NCBI RefSeq assembly: GCF_001591385.1 | Contig: NZ_BCUU01000002.1 | Location: 1-64,000, forward strand | DNA from: Variovorax soli NBRC 106424 | GTDB lineage: Bacteria > Pseudomonadota > Gammaproteobacteria > Burkholderiales > Burkholderiaceae_C | Direction: 5' to 3' | DNA length: 64,000 bases | Part shown: one piece after another, positions 39,260 through 55,074 of the stretch | How the letters are laid out: each line of letters opens with the position of its first letter | Position numbering within the stretch: the stretch's first letter is position 1 | Notes under the pieces: generated by a model | Seen by the model: the letters and a program-made list of their open reading frames with translations, nothing else | What the model was told of the DNA's origin: nothing | Databases searched by the model: none | Position numbers and translations under genes: made by a program

Positions 39260-41364
39260 AGCAAAGAAAAAACGCGATGGCGACGTGGCTGCGTGCCATC
39301 GGCGCCTCGGTCCTCGTGCTCGGCGCCACCTGCGCGGCCTATGCACAGAACGCCATCGAATCGGTGACCAGTTCGGTGCAAGGGGGGACGGAGCTTGTTC
39401 GCATCGACCTGACCCAGCCGCTGGCCGCCGTGCCAAACGGCTTCGCCATCCAGTCGCCGGCGCGCATCGCGCTGGACTTTCCCGGCGTGAGCAACGGCAT
39501 CGGCCGCAACACCGTCGACATCAACCAGGGCAACCTGCGCTCGGTCAACGTCGTGCAGGCCGGTGATCGCACCCGGCTGGTGCTCAACCTGAGGGATGCG
39601 ACCACCTACAAGGCCGAATTGCAGGGCAAGTCGGTGCTGGTGTCGCTCGGCCAGGTGGCCGGCGTGGCGCAGGTTCAGACCACCACCTCCCAGTTTGCCG
39701 AGAACCGCAACCGCGATTCGCTGCCGCTGCGCGACATCGACTTCCGCCTGGGCTCGGACAAGACCGGCCGCGTGATCGTCGACCTGGCCAACAACCAGGT
39801 GGGCGTGGACATCCGTCCCCAGGGCAAGAACCTGATCGTCGAGTTCACCAAGACCACCCTGCCCGAAGGCCTGCGCCGCCGCCTGGACGTGGCCGACTTC
39901 GGAACGCCCGTGCAGACCATCACCACCCAGCAGCAGGGCGACCGCGTGCGCATGGTGATCGAGCCCAAGGGCGAGTGGGAACACAGCGCCTACCAGAGCG
40001 ACAACCAGTTCGTGGTGGAAGTGCGTCCGCGCAAGGTCGATCCGACCAAGCTGACGCAGGGCGTGGGCTACAGCGGCGAGAAGCTGTCGCTGAACTTCCA
40101 GAACATCGAGATCCGCTCGCTGCTTCAGGTGATCGCCGATTTCACCAACTTCAACATCGTGACCTCCGACTCGGTGAGCGGTGCCCTGACCCTGCGCCTG
40201 AAGGACGTGCCCTGGGACCAGGCGCTGGACATCATCATGCAGGCCAAGAACCTGGGCATGCGCAAGAACGGCAGCGTGCTGTGGATCGCGCCCAAGGACG
40301 AGATCGACGCCAAGGAAAAGCGCGAGTTCGAAGCCCAGGCAGCCATCGCCAACCTGGAGCCGCTGCGCACGCAGTCCTTCCAGCTCAACTACACCAAGGC
40401 GGCGGTCATCGCCCAGGGCCTGACTGGCCAGGGCCTGGCGGGCGGCGGCGGTGGCGGCGGCTCGGGCAGCAACAACACCCGCATCCTGAGCCCGCGCGGC
40501 AGCGTGATTGCCGAGACGCGTACCAACCAGCTGTTCGTCTCCGACATTCCGTCCCGCCTGGCCGACGTGGCCGAGCTGATCCAGAAGCTGGACGTGCCGG
40601 TGCGCCAGGTGCTGATCGAGGCGCGCATCGTCGAGGCCTCGGACACCTTCGGCAAGTCGCTGGGTGTGCGCCTGGGCGGCGGCATCGTGAACAACAACAA
40701 TTCGATCGGTGTGCAGCCCACCATCTCGAACGGCAGCGCCACCTTCACCGCAAGCAACTCCAACTTCGTCAGCCTGCCGGCCATCAGCCCGAGCGGCACC
40801 GGCAACACGCCCGGCACCTTCGCGATCTCGCTGTTCAACTCCAGCTTCTCGCGCCTGTTGAACCTGGAAATCTCCGCCCTGGAAGCCGACGGCAAGGGCA
40901 AGGTGGTGTCCAGCCCGCGTGTGGTGACGGCCGACCAGACCAAGGCGCTGATCGAGCAGGGCACCGAGCTGCCCTACCAGGTGGCGACGTCCAGCGGCGC
41001 GACCTCCATCGCCTTCCGCAAGGCCAACCTCAAGCTCGAGGTCACGCCGCAGATCACGCCCGAAGGCAACATCATCCTGACCCTGGACGTGAACAAGGAC
41101 ACGGTGGGCCAGCAGACCCTGGCCGGCTTCGCCATCAACACCAAGCACGTGCAGACCGAAGTGCTGGTGGAGAACGGCGGCACGGTCGTCATCGGTGGTA
41201 TCTTCGAGCTCACCGAACAGAATGACGAATCGCGGATCCCGGTTCTGGGTGAAGTGCCCTATGTGGGGGCATTGTTCCGGACGCGCAATCGCACATTCAA
41301 CAAGACCGAAATGCTCGTCTTTATCACCCCGAAGATGATTACCGACCGCAACGCCGCGCGCTGA
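39256..41364 (+). CDS. pilQ: PilQ, type IV pilus secretin
   Basis: This 702-residue outer-membrane secretin forms the pilus gate. It has a signal peptide ending AAYAQ, two AMIN domains (about 30-240), N0/N1 domains (LSLNFQNIEIRSLLQVIADF near 275) and the secretin core with VPVRQVLIEARIVEAS and GTELPYQVATSSGATS. A glycine-rich linker lies near residue 395. The ATG at 39256 overlaps the pilP stop and gives the best signal peptide. Confidence 0.96.
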   Translation: MKQRKNAMATWLRAIGASVLVLGATCAAYAQNAIESVTSSVQGGTELVRIDLTQPLAAVPNGFAIQSPARIALDFPGVSNGIGRNTVDINQGNLRSVNVVQAGDRTRLVLNLRDATTYKAELQGKSVLVSLGQVAGVAQVQTTTSQFAENRNRDSLPLRDIDFRLGSDKTGRVIVDLANNQVGVDIRPQGKNLIVEFTKTTLPEGLRRRLDVADFGTPVQTITTQQQGDRVRMVIEPKGEWEHSAYQSDNQFVVEVRPRKVDPTKLTQGVGYSGEKLSLNFQNIEIRSLLQVIADFTNFNIVTSDSVSGALTLRLKDVPWDQALDIIMQAKNLGMRKNGSVLWIAPKDEIDAKEKREFEAQAAIANLEPLRTQSFQLNYTKAAVIAQGLTGQGLAGGGGGGGSGSNNTRILSPRGSVIAETRTNQLFVSDIPSRLADVAELIQKLDVPVRQVLIEARIVEASDTFGKSLGVRLGGGIVNNNNSIGVQPTISNGSATFTASNSNFVSLPAISPSGTGNTPGTFAISLFNSSFSRLLNLEISALEADGKGKVVSSPRVVTADQTKALIEQGTELPYQVATSSGATSIAFRKANLKLEVTPQITPEGNIILTLDVNKDTVGQQTLAGFAINTKHVQTEVLVENGGTVVIGGIFELTEQNDESRIPVLGEVPYVGALFRTRNRTFNKTEMLVFITPKMITDRNAAR

Positions 41365-41392
41365 GGCGCGCCTGGCGTGTGCCTACCCCTGC

Positions 41393-41935
41393 GTGGCGGT
41401 AGCGCTGATCGGCCTCCCCGGATCGGGGAAATCTGCAGTCGGGCGACGCTTGTCGCAGCGACTGCAGTGGCCTTTTGTGGACACCGATACGCTCATCGAG
41501 GAGCGCATCGGCTGCTCCATCCGGGAATATTTCGAGCGCGAAGGCGAGGCGAGCTTCCGGGACCTGGAGCAGGCGACCATCGCCGAGCTGGCGCAGTCGC
41601 CGCACGGCGTGCTGTCCACCGGGGGTGGCTCGGTCCTGCGCGAGGCCAACCGGCATCAGCTGCGGCGCGGTTTCCATGTGATCTACCTGCGCTCCTCGCC
41701 CGAAGACCTCTTCCGGCGCCTGCGCCATGACGTGAAGCGCCCCTTGCTTCAGGTGCAGGATCCGCTCGGGCGCCTGCGCGAACTGCATGCGGCGCGCGAC
41801 CCGCTCTACCGCGAAACCGCGCACGACATCGTCGAGACCGGGCGCCCCACGGTCGCCATGCTGGTCAACCTGATCGTCATGCAGTTGGAACTGGCCGGAA
41901 TCGCCGTTCCCCCGTCGTCCGACGAGCAGGGTTGA
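41393..41935 (+). CDS. aroK: Shikimate kinase
   Basis: This 180-residue kinase phosphorylates shikimate. The P-loop GLPGSGKS is at residues 7-14, DTDTLIEERIG binds shikimate and STGGGSVLR is the conserved glycine loop. The start is GTG at 41393, 28 bases after pilQ. The pilQ-aroK-aroB order is common. Confidence 0.95.
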   Translation: MAVALIGLPGSGKSAVGRRLSQRLQWPFVDTDTLIEERIGCSIREYFEREGEASFRDLEQATIAELAQSPHGVLSTGGGSVLREANRHQLRRGFHVIYLRSSPEDLFRRLRHDVKRPLLQVQDPLGRLRELHAARDPLYRETAHDIVETGRPTVAMLVNLIVMQLELAGIAVPPSSDEQG

Positions 41936-41969
41936 CCGCGCCCGGCCGGCGTGGCGCCGGGTGAGCGCC

Positions 41970-41975
41970 TAAACT
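41970..41975 (+). promoter_or_regulatory. Possible -10 element just upstream of aroB
   Basis: TAAACT lies 10 bases before the aroB ATG and no Shine-Dalgarno intervenes, which would give a nearly leaderless message. No -35 match is visible, so this is weak. Confidence 0.3.
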
Positions 41976-41985
41976 CGGGGGCTCT

Positions 41986-43089
41986 ATGCCAGTGCCAGCC
42001 CCCCACGAGCGTGTCGAGATCGAACTCGGCGACAGAAGCTATTCCATCCTGATCGGCAGCGGCCTGCTGCAAGACCCGCAGTCGCTGGACGCATTGCCCC
42101 GCGCCGCGCAGGCCCTGATCGTCACCAACACCACCGTCGCGCCCCTTTACGCAAAGGCGCTGCGCGAGGCGCTGGCCGGCCGCCACGAGCAGGTGCATGT
42201 GCTGGAACTGCCCGACGGCGAGGCGCACAAGAACTGGCAGACGCTCAACCTGGTCTTCGACGCGCTGCTGGGCCACGGCTGCGACCGCAAGACGGTTCTG
42301 TACGCCCTGGGCGGCGGCGTGGTGGGCGACATGACCGGTTTCGCCGCGGCGAGCTATATGCGCGGCGTGCCCTTCGTGCAGGTGCCGACGACGCTGCTGG
42401 CGCAGGTGGATTCTTCCGTGGGTGGCAAGACGGCCATCAACCACCCGCTGGGCAAGAACATGATCGGGGCCTTCTACCAGCCGCACCGCGTGCTGTGCGA
42501 CCTGGCAACCCTCACGACCCTGCCGCCGCGCGAACTCAGCGCAGGGCTGGCGGAAGTGATCAAGTACGGGCCGATCTACGACATGGATTTTCTCGACTGG
42601 ATCGAGCAGAACCTGCAGGCGCTGACGGCCCGGGAGCCGGCGGCCCTGGCGCACGCGGTGCGCCGCAGCTGCGAGATCAAGGCGCTTGTCGTGGGCCAGG
42701 ACGAGCGCGAGTCCGGCCTGCGGGCCATCCTCAACTTCGGCCACACCTTCGGCCACGCGATCGAGTCGGGCCTGGGCTATGGCGAGTGGCTGCACGGCGA
42801 GGCGGTGGGTTGCGGCATGGTGATGGCGGCACATCTGTCGCAGCGCCTGGGCGGCGTGGATGCCGCTTTCGTTGAACGCCTGACGCGCCTCGTGGAGGCT
42901 GCCGGCCTGCCGGTGCGCGGCCCGGCCCTGGGGGCTGAGCGCTACCTGGAACTCATGCGCGTCGACAAGAAGTCGGAGGCCGGCGAGATCCGCTTCGTGG
43001 TGCTGGACAAGCCAGGCTCGGCGGTGGTGCGCGGCGCGCCCGATGCCATGGTGCGCGACGTGCTGGCCGCTTGCTGCGGGCCGGCCTGA
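41986..43089 (+). CDS. aroB: 3-Dehydroquinate synthase
   Basis: This 367-residue NAD- and metal-dependent enzyme makes 3-dehydroquinate in the shikimate pathway. Hallmarks are [19 protein letters not shown] (NAD site), [13 protein letters not shown] and the metal-binding HTFGHAIE. It follows aroK by 50 bases. Confidence 0.97.
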   Translation: MPVPAPHERVEIELGDRSYSILIGSGLLQDPQSLDALPRAAQALIVTNTTVAPLYAKALREALAGRHEQVHVLELPDGEAHKNWQTLNLVFDALLGHGCDRKTVLYALGGGVVGDMTGFAAASYMRGVPFVQVPTTLLAQVDSSVGGKTAINHPLGKNMIGAFYQPHRVLCDLATLTTLPPRELSAGLAEVIKYGPIYDMDFLDWIEQNLQALTAREPAALAHAVRRSCEIKALVVGQDERESGLRAILNFGHTFGHAIESGLGYGEWLHGEAVGCGMVMAAHLSQRLGGVDAAFVERLTRLVEAAGLPVRGPALGAERYLELMRVDKKSEAGEIRFVVLDKPGSAVVRGAPDAMVRDVLAACCGPA

Positions 43090-43109
43090 ATGATCCGGGC
43101 AGGCTCCCA

Positions 43110-44240
43110 ATGACGCTGGCCCGCTATGCCAGCCACGCCGCCGCATCGCGCGGCAGGCGCCATCCGGAGCCGCCGGCGCCAACCCGCGACGACTTCCAGC
43201 GCGATCGCGACCGCATCGTCCATTCCACCGCCTTTCGCAGGCTGGTCTACAAGACCCAGGTCTTCCTGAACCACGAGGGCGACCTGTTCCGCACCCGCAT
43301 GACGCATTCGCTGGAAGTGGCCCAGCTCGGCCGGTCCGTGTCACGTTCGCTCGGGTTGAACGAAGACCTGGTCGAGGCCATTGCGCTGGCCCATGACCTC
43401 GGCCACACGCCTTTCGGCCACGCGGGCCAGGACACGCTGAACGCCTGCATGGCCGGGCACGGCGGCTTCGAACACAACCTGCAGAGCTTGCGGGTGGTCG
43501 ACCGGCTGGAGCACCGCTATCCGCAGTACGACGGGCTCAACCTCAGCTTCGAGACGCGCGAAGGCATCCTCAAGCACTGCTCGCGCGCCAACGCCGAACG
43601 CATCGAGGCGGCGGAGCCGGGCGGCGTGGCGCACCGCTTCATCGAGAACACGCAGCCGAGCCTGGAAGCGCAGTTGTGCAACCTGGCCGACGAGATCGCC
43701 TACAACGCACACGACATCGACGACGGCGTGCGCTCCGGCCTGATCGACATCGACCAGTTGAGGCAGGTGGAACTGTTCGAGCGTTTCCGCCATGAAGCGG
43801 TTGCGGAATATCCGGATCTGGCCGGCCGGCGGCTGCTCTACGAAACCATCCGCCGCATGCTCAGCAGCCAGGTCTACGACGTCATCGACGCCACCCGCGC
43901 CGCGCTCGACGAAGCGGCACCGTCCGATGCCGACGCCGTGCGGCATTGCCAGCGGCTGGTGCATTTCAGCCCGCAGATGCGGTCGCAATCGAGCGAGCTC
44001 AAGCGCTTTCTCTTCGCCAACCTCTACCGCCATGCCCGGGTGGTGCAAACGACCACGCAGGCGCAGCAGGTGGTGCGCGAGCTGTTTGCCGCCTATCTTT
44101 CGCAGCCGGACGAAATGCCGCCGGACTACGCGCGGCAGGAAGACACGCCCCGCGCGGTGGCCGACTACATTGCCGGCATGACGGACCGCTTCGCGATGCG
44201 CGAGCACGAACGCCTCACCGGACGTACATGGACCGTCTGA
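43110..44240 (+). CDS. dgt: dGTPase-like HD-domain triphosphohydrolase
   Basis: This 376-residue enzyme hydrolyses dNTPs to nucleoside and triphosphate. The HD metal site is formed by H66 (RMTHSLEVAQLG), H95 and D96 (LAHDLGHTPFGHAG) and a later aspartate in LADEIAYNAHDIDD. The ATG at 43110 gives the usual short N-terminus; an upstream TTG in frame overlaps aroB and is less likely. It overlaps the MFS gene by 13 bases. Confidence 0.93.
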   Translation: MTLARYASHAAASRGRRHPEPPAPTRDDFQRDRDRIVHSTAFRRLVYKTQVFLNHEGDLFRTRMTHSLEVAQLGRSVSRSLGLNEDLVEAIALAHDLGHTPFGHAGQDTLNACMAGHGGFEHNLQSLRVVDRLEHRYPQYDGLNLSFETREGILKHCSRANAERIEAAEPGGVAHRFIENTQPSLEAQLCNLADEIAYNAHDIDDGVRSGLIDIDQLRQVELFERFRHEAVAEYPDLAGRRLLYETIRRMLSSQVYDVIDATRAALDEAAPSDADAVRHCQRLVHFSPQMRSQSSELKRFLFANLYRHARVVQTTTQAQQVVRELFAAYLSQPDEMPPDYARQEDTPRAVADYIAGMTDRFAMREHERLTGRTWTV

Positions 44241-45517
44241 ATCCCGCCGTGGCTTCGCAGGCCCGCGAACGGGTGCCGGTGGCCGCCTTCGCGGTGATGG
44301 CCGCAGGCGTCAGCGCCGCGTTGCACCTGGGCAAGCTCGCGCCTGCAATACCCGCCCTGCGCGATGCCCTGGGCGTCGGTTTGGTCGAAGCGGGCTTCCT
44401 TCTTTCGCTGGTGCAGGTGGCGGGCATGACGCTGGGTCTGGCCGTCGGGCTGATGGCCGACACGCTCGGGCTGCGCAGGAGCATGCTGGCCGGCCTGGCG
44501 CTGGTCACGCTCGCCGGGGCCGCCGGGGCGCTGGTTCAGCCCGGGGCGCACGCGCTGGCGCTGCTCCTGGTCTTTCGGGCGCTGGAAGGCGTGGGTTTCC
44601 TGCTGGCCGTGATGCCGGGTCCGGGCCTGATCCGCACCCTGGCGCCACCGTCCGCGGAGGAGGCAGCCATGGGCCTGTGGGGCGCGTACATGCCGCTGGG
44701 CGTGGCCCTGGCGCTGCTCGCCGGCCCGCCATTCATCGCGCAGTTCGAGTGGTCCGGGTGGTGGTGGCTGATGTCGGCCATCTCTGCTGCGGCGGCAGCC
44801 TGGGTCTGGTTCATCGTGCCTGCCGATGCCCGCCGGCCGAGCGGCCAGCGAGGTGCGCCCGATTGGCGCGGCCGCCTGTCGCTGACGCTGGGTGCACCCG
44901 GCCCGCGCCTGCTGGCCCTGGCATTCGCCGTCTATTCGGCGCAGTGGATGGCCGTGATCGGCTTCCTGCCCGCCATCTATGCGGATGCCGGCATCGCGGC
45001 CGGGTGGACGGGCGTGCTCAGCTCGGCAGCGGCCGCCACCAACATCGTGGGCAACCTGGCGGGTGGCCGCCTGTTGCAGGCCGGCGTGAGGCCGGGGCGC
45101 CTCTTGCGCTGGGGCTATGCCGTCATGCTGCTGGGCAGCGTGGCGGCCTTCGCGCAATGGGGCCATGGCGCCGACGCGTGGTCTTTGCCGGCGTCGGTGC
45201 GCTACGCTTGCGTGTGCCTGTTTTCACTGGGCGGGGGCATGGTGCCGGCCACACTGTTCATGCTCGCGGTGCGGCTGGCGCCGTCCTCGTCGACCGTATC
45301 GACCACGGTGGGCCTGATGCAGCAAGCTTCCTCGCTGGGACAATTCTTCGCGCCGCCGGCCGTGGCCTGGCTGGCGATGCGCGCCGGCGGCTGGCAGTGG
45401 ACCTGGGTCGCCACGGTCGCTTGCTCGCTGGTCGGCATGCTGGCGGCCATGCGGCTGGCGTATCTTCATCTTCATGTTTCCCCTTCTTCAGGCGCCCGGA
45501 CTTCGAGTTCCTCATGA
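44228..45517 (+). CDS. MFS transporter, unknown substrate
   Basis: This 429-residue protein has about 12 membrane segments. The loop-2 motif is GLMADTLGLRRSMLAG near residue 78, and WGAYMPLGVALALL near 157 resembles nitrate/cyanate-type transporters, but that is not decisive. It is coupled to dgt by overlap and to the DUF1415 gene by four bases. The C-terminal tail (SPSSGARTSSSS) is low-complexity. Confidence 0.85.
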   Translation: MDRLNPAVASQARERVPVAAFAVMAAGVSAALHLGKLAPAIPALRDALGVGLVEAGFLLSLVQVAGMTLGLAVGLMADTLGLRRSMLAGLALVTLAGAAGALVQPGAHALALLLVFRALEGVGFLLAVMPGPGLIRTLAPPSAEEAAMGLWGAYMPLGVALALLAGPPFIAQFEWSGWWWLMSAISAAAAAWVWFIVPADARRPSGQRGAPDWRGRLSLTLGAPGPRLLALAFAVYSAQWMAVIGFLPAIYADAGIAAGWTGVLSSAAAATNIVGNLAGGRLLQAGVRPGRLLRWGYAVMLLGSVAAFAQWGHGADAWSLPASVRYACVCLFSLGGGMVPATLFMLAVRLAPSSSTVSTTVGLMQQASSLGQFFAPPAVAWLAMRAGGWQWTWVATVACSLVGMLAAMRLAYLHLHVSPSSGARTSSSS

Positions 45518-46110
45518 TCGACAGCGACAACCCATCCATGGCCCACGGCATCGCGGATGAAGCACAGGTGCTGGCCGATGTGCGGCACTGGCTCGAGCGT
45601 GCCGTGATCGGCCTCAACCTCTGCCCCTTTGCGAAGGCGGTGCATGCCAAGGGACAGATCCACTACGCGGTCTACCACCTGGCCGACGACGCCGGCTTGC
45701 TCGATGCCTTGCTGTTCGAGGCGGCCCAGCTGGTGGCGCACGACGCGGCGGTGCGAGACACCACGCTGCTGGTCGCGCCGCATGCCCTTGCGGACTTCCT
45801 GGACTTCAACGATTTCGTCGGCCACGCCGAGCGGCGCATGGCGCGCGCCGGTTTCGAGGGCACGCTGCAGCTGGCCAGCTTCCATCCTCGCTTCCAGTTC
45901 GCCGGCAGCGAGGAGGGCGACATCGGCAACGCGACCAACCGCTCGCCCTATCCGATCCTGCACCTGCTGCGCGAAGACAGCGTGAGCCGGGCGGTGGACG
46001 CCTTTCCGGATGCGGCCGACATCTTCGAGCGCAATATCGCGACGCTGGAGCGCCTCGGCCCCGAAGGCTGGGCGGCGCTGAAGGTCGGGCCCGGCGGAGC
46101 ATCGGCATGA
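45514..46110 (+). CDS. DUF1415 family protein
   Basis: This 198-residue cytoplasmic protein of unknown function has the DUF1415 hallmarks: WLERAVIGLNLCPFAKAVH near residue 28, DFLDFNDFVGHAERRM, LASFHPRFQFAG and NRSPYPILHLLREDSV. The single conserved cysteine in LCPFAK may be functional. It overlaps its neighbours on both sides by four bases, so it is part of a run from dgt to the methyltransferase. Confidence 0.85.
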   Translation: MIDSDNPSMAHGIADEAQVLADVRHWLERAVIGLNLCPFAKAVHAKGQIHYAVYHLADDAGLLDALLFEAAQLVAHDAAVRDTTLLVAPHALADFLDFNDFVGHAERRMARAGFEGTLQLASFHPRFQFAGSEEGDIGNATNRSPYPILHLLREDSVSRAVDAFPDAADIFERNIATLERLGPEGWAALKVGPGGASA

Positions 46111-46979
46111 ACCAAGCCTCCAAGCTTTCCAAGGCGGAAAAGTCGCAGGCCGAGGTGCTGCAGGAATTGCGGCCCGGGCAGTCGGTGGAACTGCTCAAGG
46201 AACTGCACATCCTCACGCGCGAAGGGCGGCTCAACCAGGATTCGCGCCGCAAGCTCAAGCAGGTCTACCACCTGTTCCAGTTCATCGAGAAGCTGCTGCT
46301 GGAACTGCCCGAGCAGGGCGCCCATGCCAGCCTGGCCGACCACGGTGCGGGCAAGTCCTATCTCGGCTTCATCATCTTCGACCTGTTCTTCCGGCAGCGC
46401 GCCGGCCAGGGGCATGTGTTCGGCATCGAGACCCGGCCGGAACTGGTGGCGCGCTCGCGCGAGCTGGCGGCGCGGCTGGGTTTCGAGCGCATGAGTTTCC
46501 TGAACCTCAGCGTGGCCGAGGCGACCACCGCCACGGCGCTGCCCGAGCGCATCGACGTGGTGACCGCGCTGCATGCCTGCGACACCGCCACGGACGACGC
46601 CATCGCCTTCGGCCTGGCGAAGAAGGCGCGCTTCATGGTGCTGGTGCCCTGCTGCCAGGCCGAGGTGGCGGCCTGCCTGCGCCAGAGCAAGGCCCTGTCG
46701 CTGTCGCGCACGCCGCTGGCCGAACTGTGGCGCCACCCGCTGCACACGAGGGAAATCGGCAGCCAGCTCACCAACGTGCTGCGCTGCCTGTACCTGGAGG
46801 CGCACGGCTACCAGGTGACCGTGACCGAGCTGGTCGGCTGGGAGCACAGCATGAAGAACGAGCTCATCATCGCCCGCCACACCGGCCACCGCAAAGCCAG
46901 CGCAGCCACGCGGCTGCGCGAACTGCTGGCCGAGTTCGGGCTCGAACCGCTGCTGGAAACCCGCTTCAAGCTCGCCTGA
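46107..46979 (+). CDS. SAM-dependent methyltransferase, PF13679-like
   Basis: This 290-residue protein has a Rossmann methyltransferase core. A SAM loop variant ADHGAGKSYLGF is near residue 76, followed by VFGIETRPELVARSRELA, TALHACDTATDDAIAFGL and VPCCQAEV. These last two motifs resemble the Methyltransf_32 group that includes eukaryotic METTL25/RRNAD1-type proteins. The substrate is unknown; RNA or protein is plausible. It overlaps DUF1415 by four bases. Confidence 0.82.
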   Translation: MNQASKLSKAEKSQAEVLQELRPGQSVELLKELHILTREGRLNQDSRRKLKQVYHLFQFIEKLLLELPEQGAHASLADHGAGKSYLGFIIFDLFFRQRAGQGHVFGIETRPELVARSRELAARLGFERMSFLNLSVAEATTATALPERIDVVTALHACDTATDDAIAFGLAKKARFMVLVPCCQAEVAACLRQSKALSLSRTPLAELWRHPLHTREIGSQLTNVLRCLYLEAHGYQVTVTELVGWEHSMKNELIIARHTGHRKASAATRLRELLAEFGLEPLLETRFKLA

Positions 46980-46999
46980 GCGTCACACGCCGCACCGCC

Positions 47000-47695
47000 A
47001 TGGCACGTCTTCCGCGCCTGACCTTGCCGGGCCAGCCCCACCACGTGATCCAGCGTGGCAACAACCGGCAGGACATCTTCGTCGACCGGCAGGACCGGGA
47101 GATGCTGCTGTCGCTCATCGGCGAGCATGCGGCCCGCCTGCAGGTGGCGCTGCACGCCTATGTGCTGATGGACAACCACTTCCACCTGCTCGCCACGCCG
47201 AGCACGGACACCGGCCTTCCGCAGTGGATGCAGGCGGTGGGGCGCCGGTACGTGCGCTACTTCAACGACCGGCATGGCCGCAGCGGCACGCTGTGGGAGG
47301 GGCGCTACCGGTCCACGCTGATCCAGACGGACCGGTACTTCCTAGCCTGCATGGCCTACATCGACCTGAACCCGGTGCGTGCCGGCATGGTGGCCGATGC
47401 GCGCGATTTCCCGTGGTCCAGCCACGGCCACTACGCGGGGCTGCGCTCCGACAGGATCATCACGCCCCACGCGCTGTACTGGTCGCTGGGCAACACGCCC
47501 TTCGCGCGCGAAGCGGCCTATTCCGACCTGGTGCGGGCCGGCGTCGCGCAGGCCGACGTCCAACTGCTGACCGACTCCACCTTGCGCGGCTGGGCCGCCG
47601 GCGACGCGGACTTTGTCCAGGCGTTGCAGGCGAGCACGGACAGGCGCCTGGTCAAGGGCCGTCCCGGCCGTCGCCCGCGGGCCGAAAACCCCTAG
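47000..47695 (+). CDS. REP-associated tyrosine transposase (RAYT)
   Basis: This 231-residue protein belongs to the IS200-like Y1 HUH superfamily. The HUH motif is H60-F-H62 in MDNHFHLL, and the nucleophile is probably Y120 in AYIDLNPVRAG. RAYTs are single-copy domesticated relatives of IS200/IS605 transposases that cut single-stranded hairpins and are thought to spread REP repeats. No IS ends flank this gene. It follows the methyltransferase by 20 bases in the same orientation. An AT-rich palindromic patch lies 46 bases downstream. Confidence 0.92.
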   Translation: MARLPRLTLPGQPHHVIQRGNNRQDIFVDRQDREMLLSLIGEHAARLQVALHAYVLMDNHFHLLATPSTDTGLPQWMQAVGRRYVRYFNDRHGRSGTLWEGRYRSTLIQTDRYFLACMAYIDLNPVRAGMVADARDFPWSSHGHYAGLRSDRIITPHALYWSLGNTPFAREAAYSDLVRAGVAQADVQLLTDSTLRGWAAGDADFVQALQASTDRRLVKGRPGRRPRAENP

Positions 47696-47740
47696 CGTTG
47701 GTGCGCATTCTGGCGCTGGTCGAAAGGGCTTGATGCGCCT

Positions 47741-47805
47741 CCATTTAATGTGTCCCCAATTAATTTCCGACAAGAGAAGTCAAAAATTAAATGGAATCTG
47801 ACCCC
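47741..47805. repeat. AT-rich inverted repeat downstream of the RAYT gene
   Basis: CCATTTAAT (47741-47749) and ATTAAATGG (47786-47794) are perfect 9-base complements. Each is followed by a similar TGTCCCC or CTGACCCC word (47750-47756; 47798-47805). The patch is far richer in A+T than its surroundings. Its nearness to the RAYT suggests a remnant target or a non-REP repeat moved by the enzyme. It also lies just before the gltB promoter. Confidence 0.6.
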
Positions 47806-47816
47806 TAATAAAGTAT

Positions 47817-47845
47817 TTGGCATTGTTTGTGCAACGCAATATCCT
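47817..47845 (+). promoter_or_regulatory. Predicted sigma70 promoter of gltBD
   Basis: TTGGCA (47817-47822) and TATCCT (47840-47845) are separated by 17 bases and match the consensus in 5 and 4 of 6 positions. The predicted start near 47852 leaves a leader of about 34 bases with a strong CAAGGAG ribosome site. Confidence 0.5.
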
Positions 47846-47885
47846 TGCGATCCCTGCGAAAAAACTGTCCCTCAAGGAGTGCGCC

Positions 47886-52625
<4,740 letters not shown>

Positions 52626-52669
52626 GCGCAGGCGGCGAGAAGCACATAGCAGAAATACAAGGACTCACG

Positions 52670-54148
<1,479 letters not shown>

Positions 54149-54198
54149 GTTGCGAAGGAAGGTGCCCGGAAGCACCATCCTTTATCATCGCGCGACCG

Positions 54199-54241
54199 CA
54201 GAGCCGGGATTCCCTTGTCGGGAGACCCGGCTCTCTTTTTT
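54199..54241 (+). terminator. Rho-independent terminator after gltD
   Basis: Stem AGAGCCGGG / CCCGGCTCT (9 pairs, with a TCCC/GGGA inner extension), followed by CTTTTTT. The T run ends 5 bases before mlaF, so the mla genes need a promoter within or through this region. Confidence 0.88.
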
Positions 54242-54246
54242 GCACG

Positions 54247-55074
54247 ATGACCGATCTGGCCACCACCCACTCACTCGTCGAATTCCGCGATCTCGTCTTC
54301 GGATACGAGTCGCGCGCCATCCTGGACGGCGTGTCCTTCCGGGTGCCGCGCGGCAAGGTCACGGCCATCATGGGCGCCTCGGGCGGTGGCAAGACCACCA
54401 CCCTGCGCCTCATCGGCGGGCAGCTTCGCGCCAGGCGCGGATCCGTGCTGTTCGACGGCCAGGACGTCGCCGGCCTCGACCGGGCGCAGCTCTACCAGGC
54501 GCGCAGGCGCATGGGCATGCTGTTCCAGTTTGGTGCGCTGTTCACCGACATGAGCGTGTTCGACAACGTGGCCTTTCCGCTGCGCGAGCACACCCAGTTG
54601 CCCGAGGCGCTGGTGCGCGACATCGTGCTGATGAAGCTCGAGGCCGTGGGCCTGCGCGGCGCGCGCGACCTCATGCCCAGCGAAGTGTCCGGCGGCATGG
54701 CCCGCCGGGTGGCGCTGGCCCGCGCCATTGCGCTCGACCCGGAGCTGGTGATGTACGACGAACCGTTTGCCGGCCTCGATCCCATCTCGCTGGGCACGGC
54801 GGCGCAACTCATTCGCCGCCTGAACGATTCCCTGGGCCTCACGAGCATCGTGGTCTCGCACGACCTGGAGGAAACCTTCGGCATTGCCGACCATGTGGTG
54901 ATCCTGGCCAATGGAAAGGTGGCGGCCGAAGGGCCGCCGGCGCAGGTGCGCCAGAGCGACGATCCGCTGGTGCATCAGTTCGTCAATGCGCTGTCGGAGG
55001 GGCCGGTGCATTTCCATTACCCCGGCGTCAGCGTCGCGGACGATTTCGGTCCTGCCAGCGGAGGCCGCGAATGA
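54247..55074 (+). CDS. mlaF: MlaF, ATPase of the phospholipid transporter
   Basis: This 275-residue ABC ATPase has Walker A GASGGGKT (43-50), signature [14 protein letters not shown] and Walker [13 protein letters not shown]. It powers the MlaFEDB complex that moves phospholipids between inner membrane and periplasm. The ATG at 54247 lies at the foot of the gltD terminator. It overlaps mlaE by four bases. Confidence 0.96.
   Translation: MTDLATTHSLVEFRDLVFGYESRAILDGVSFRVPRGKVTAIMGASGGGKTTTLRLIGGQLRARRGSVLFDGQDVAGLDRAQLYQARRRMGMLFQFGALFTDMSVFDNVAFPLREHTQLPEALVRDIVLMKLEAVGLRGARDLMPSEVSGGMARRVALARAIALDPELVMYDEPFAGLDPISLGTAAQLIRRLNDSLGLTSIVVSHDLEETFGIADHVVILANGKVAAEGPPAQVRQSDDPLVHQFVNALSEGPVHFHYPGVSVADDFGPASGGRE

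Noticed and set aside
41941..41961. CCCGGC/GCCGGG hairpin after aroK as a terminator
   Set aside because: Only six pairs and no T tract, and aroB continues 25 bases later.
47703..47738. GCGCAT/ATGCGC as a REP hairpin of the RAYT
   Set aside because: Six pairs with a long loop and no GTAG-type foot; likely chance in GC-rich DNA.
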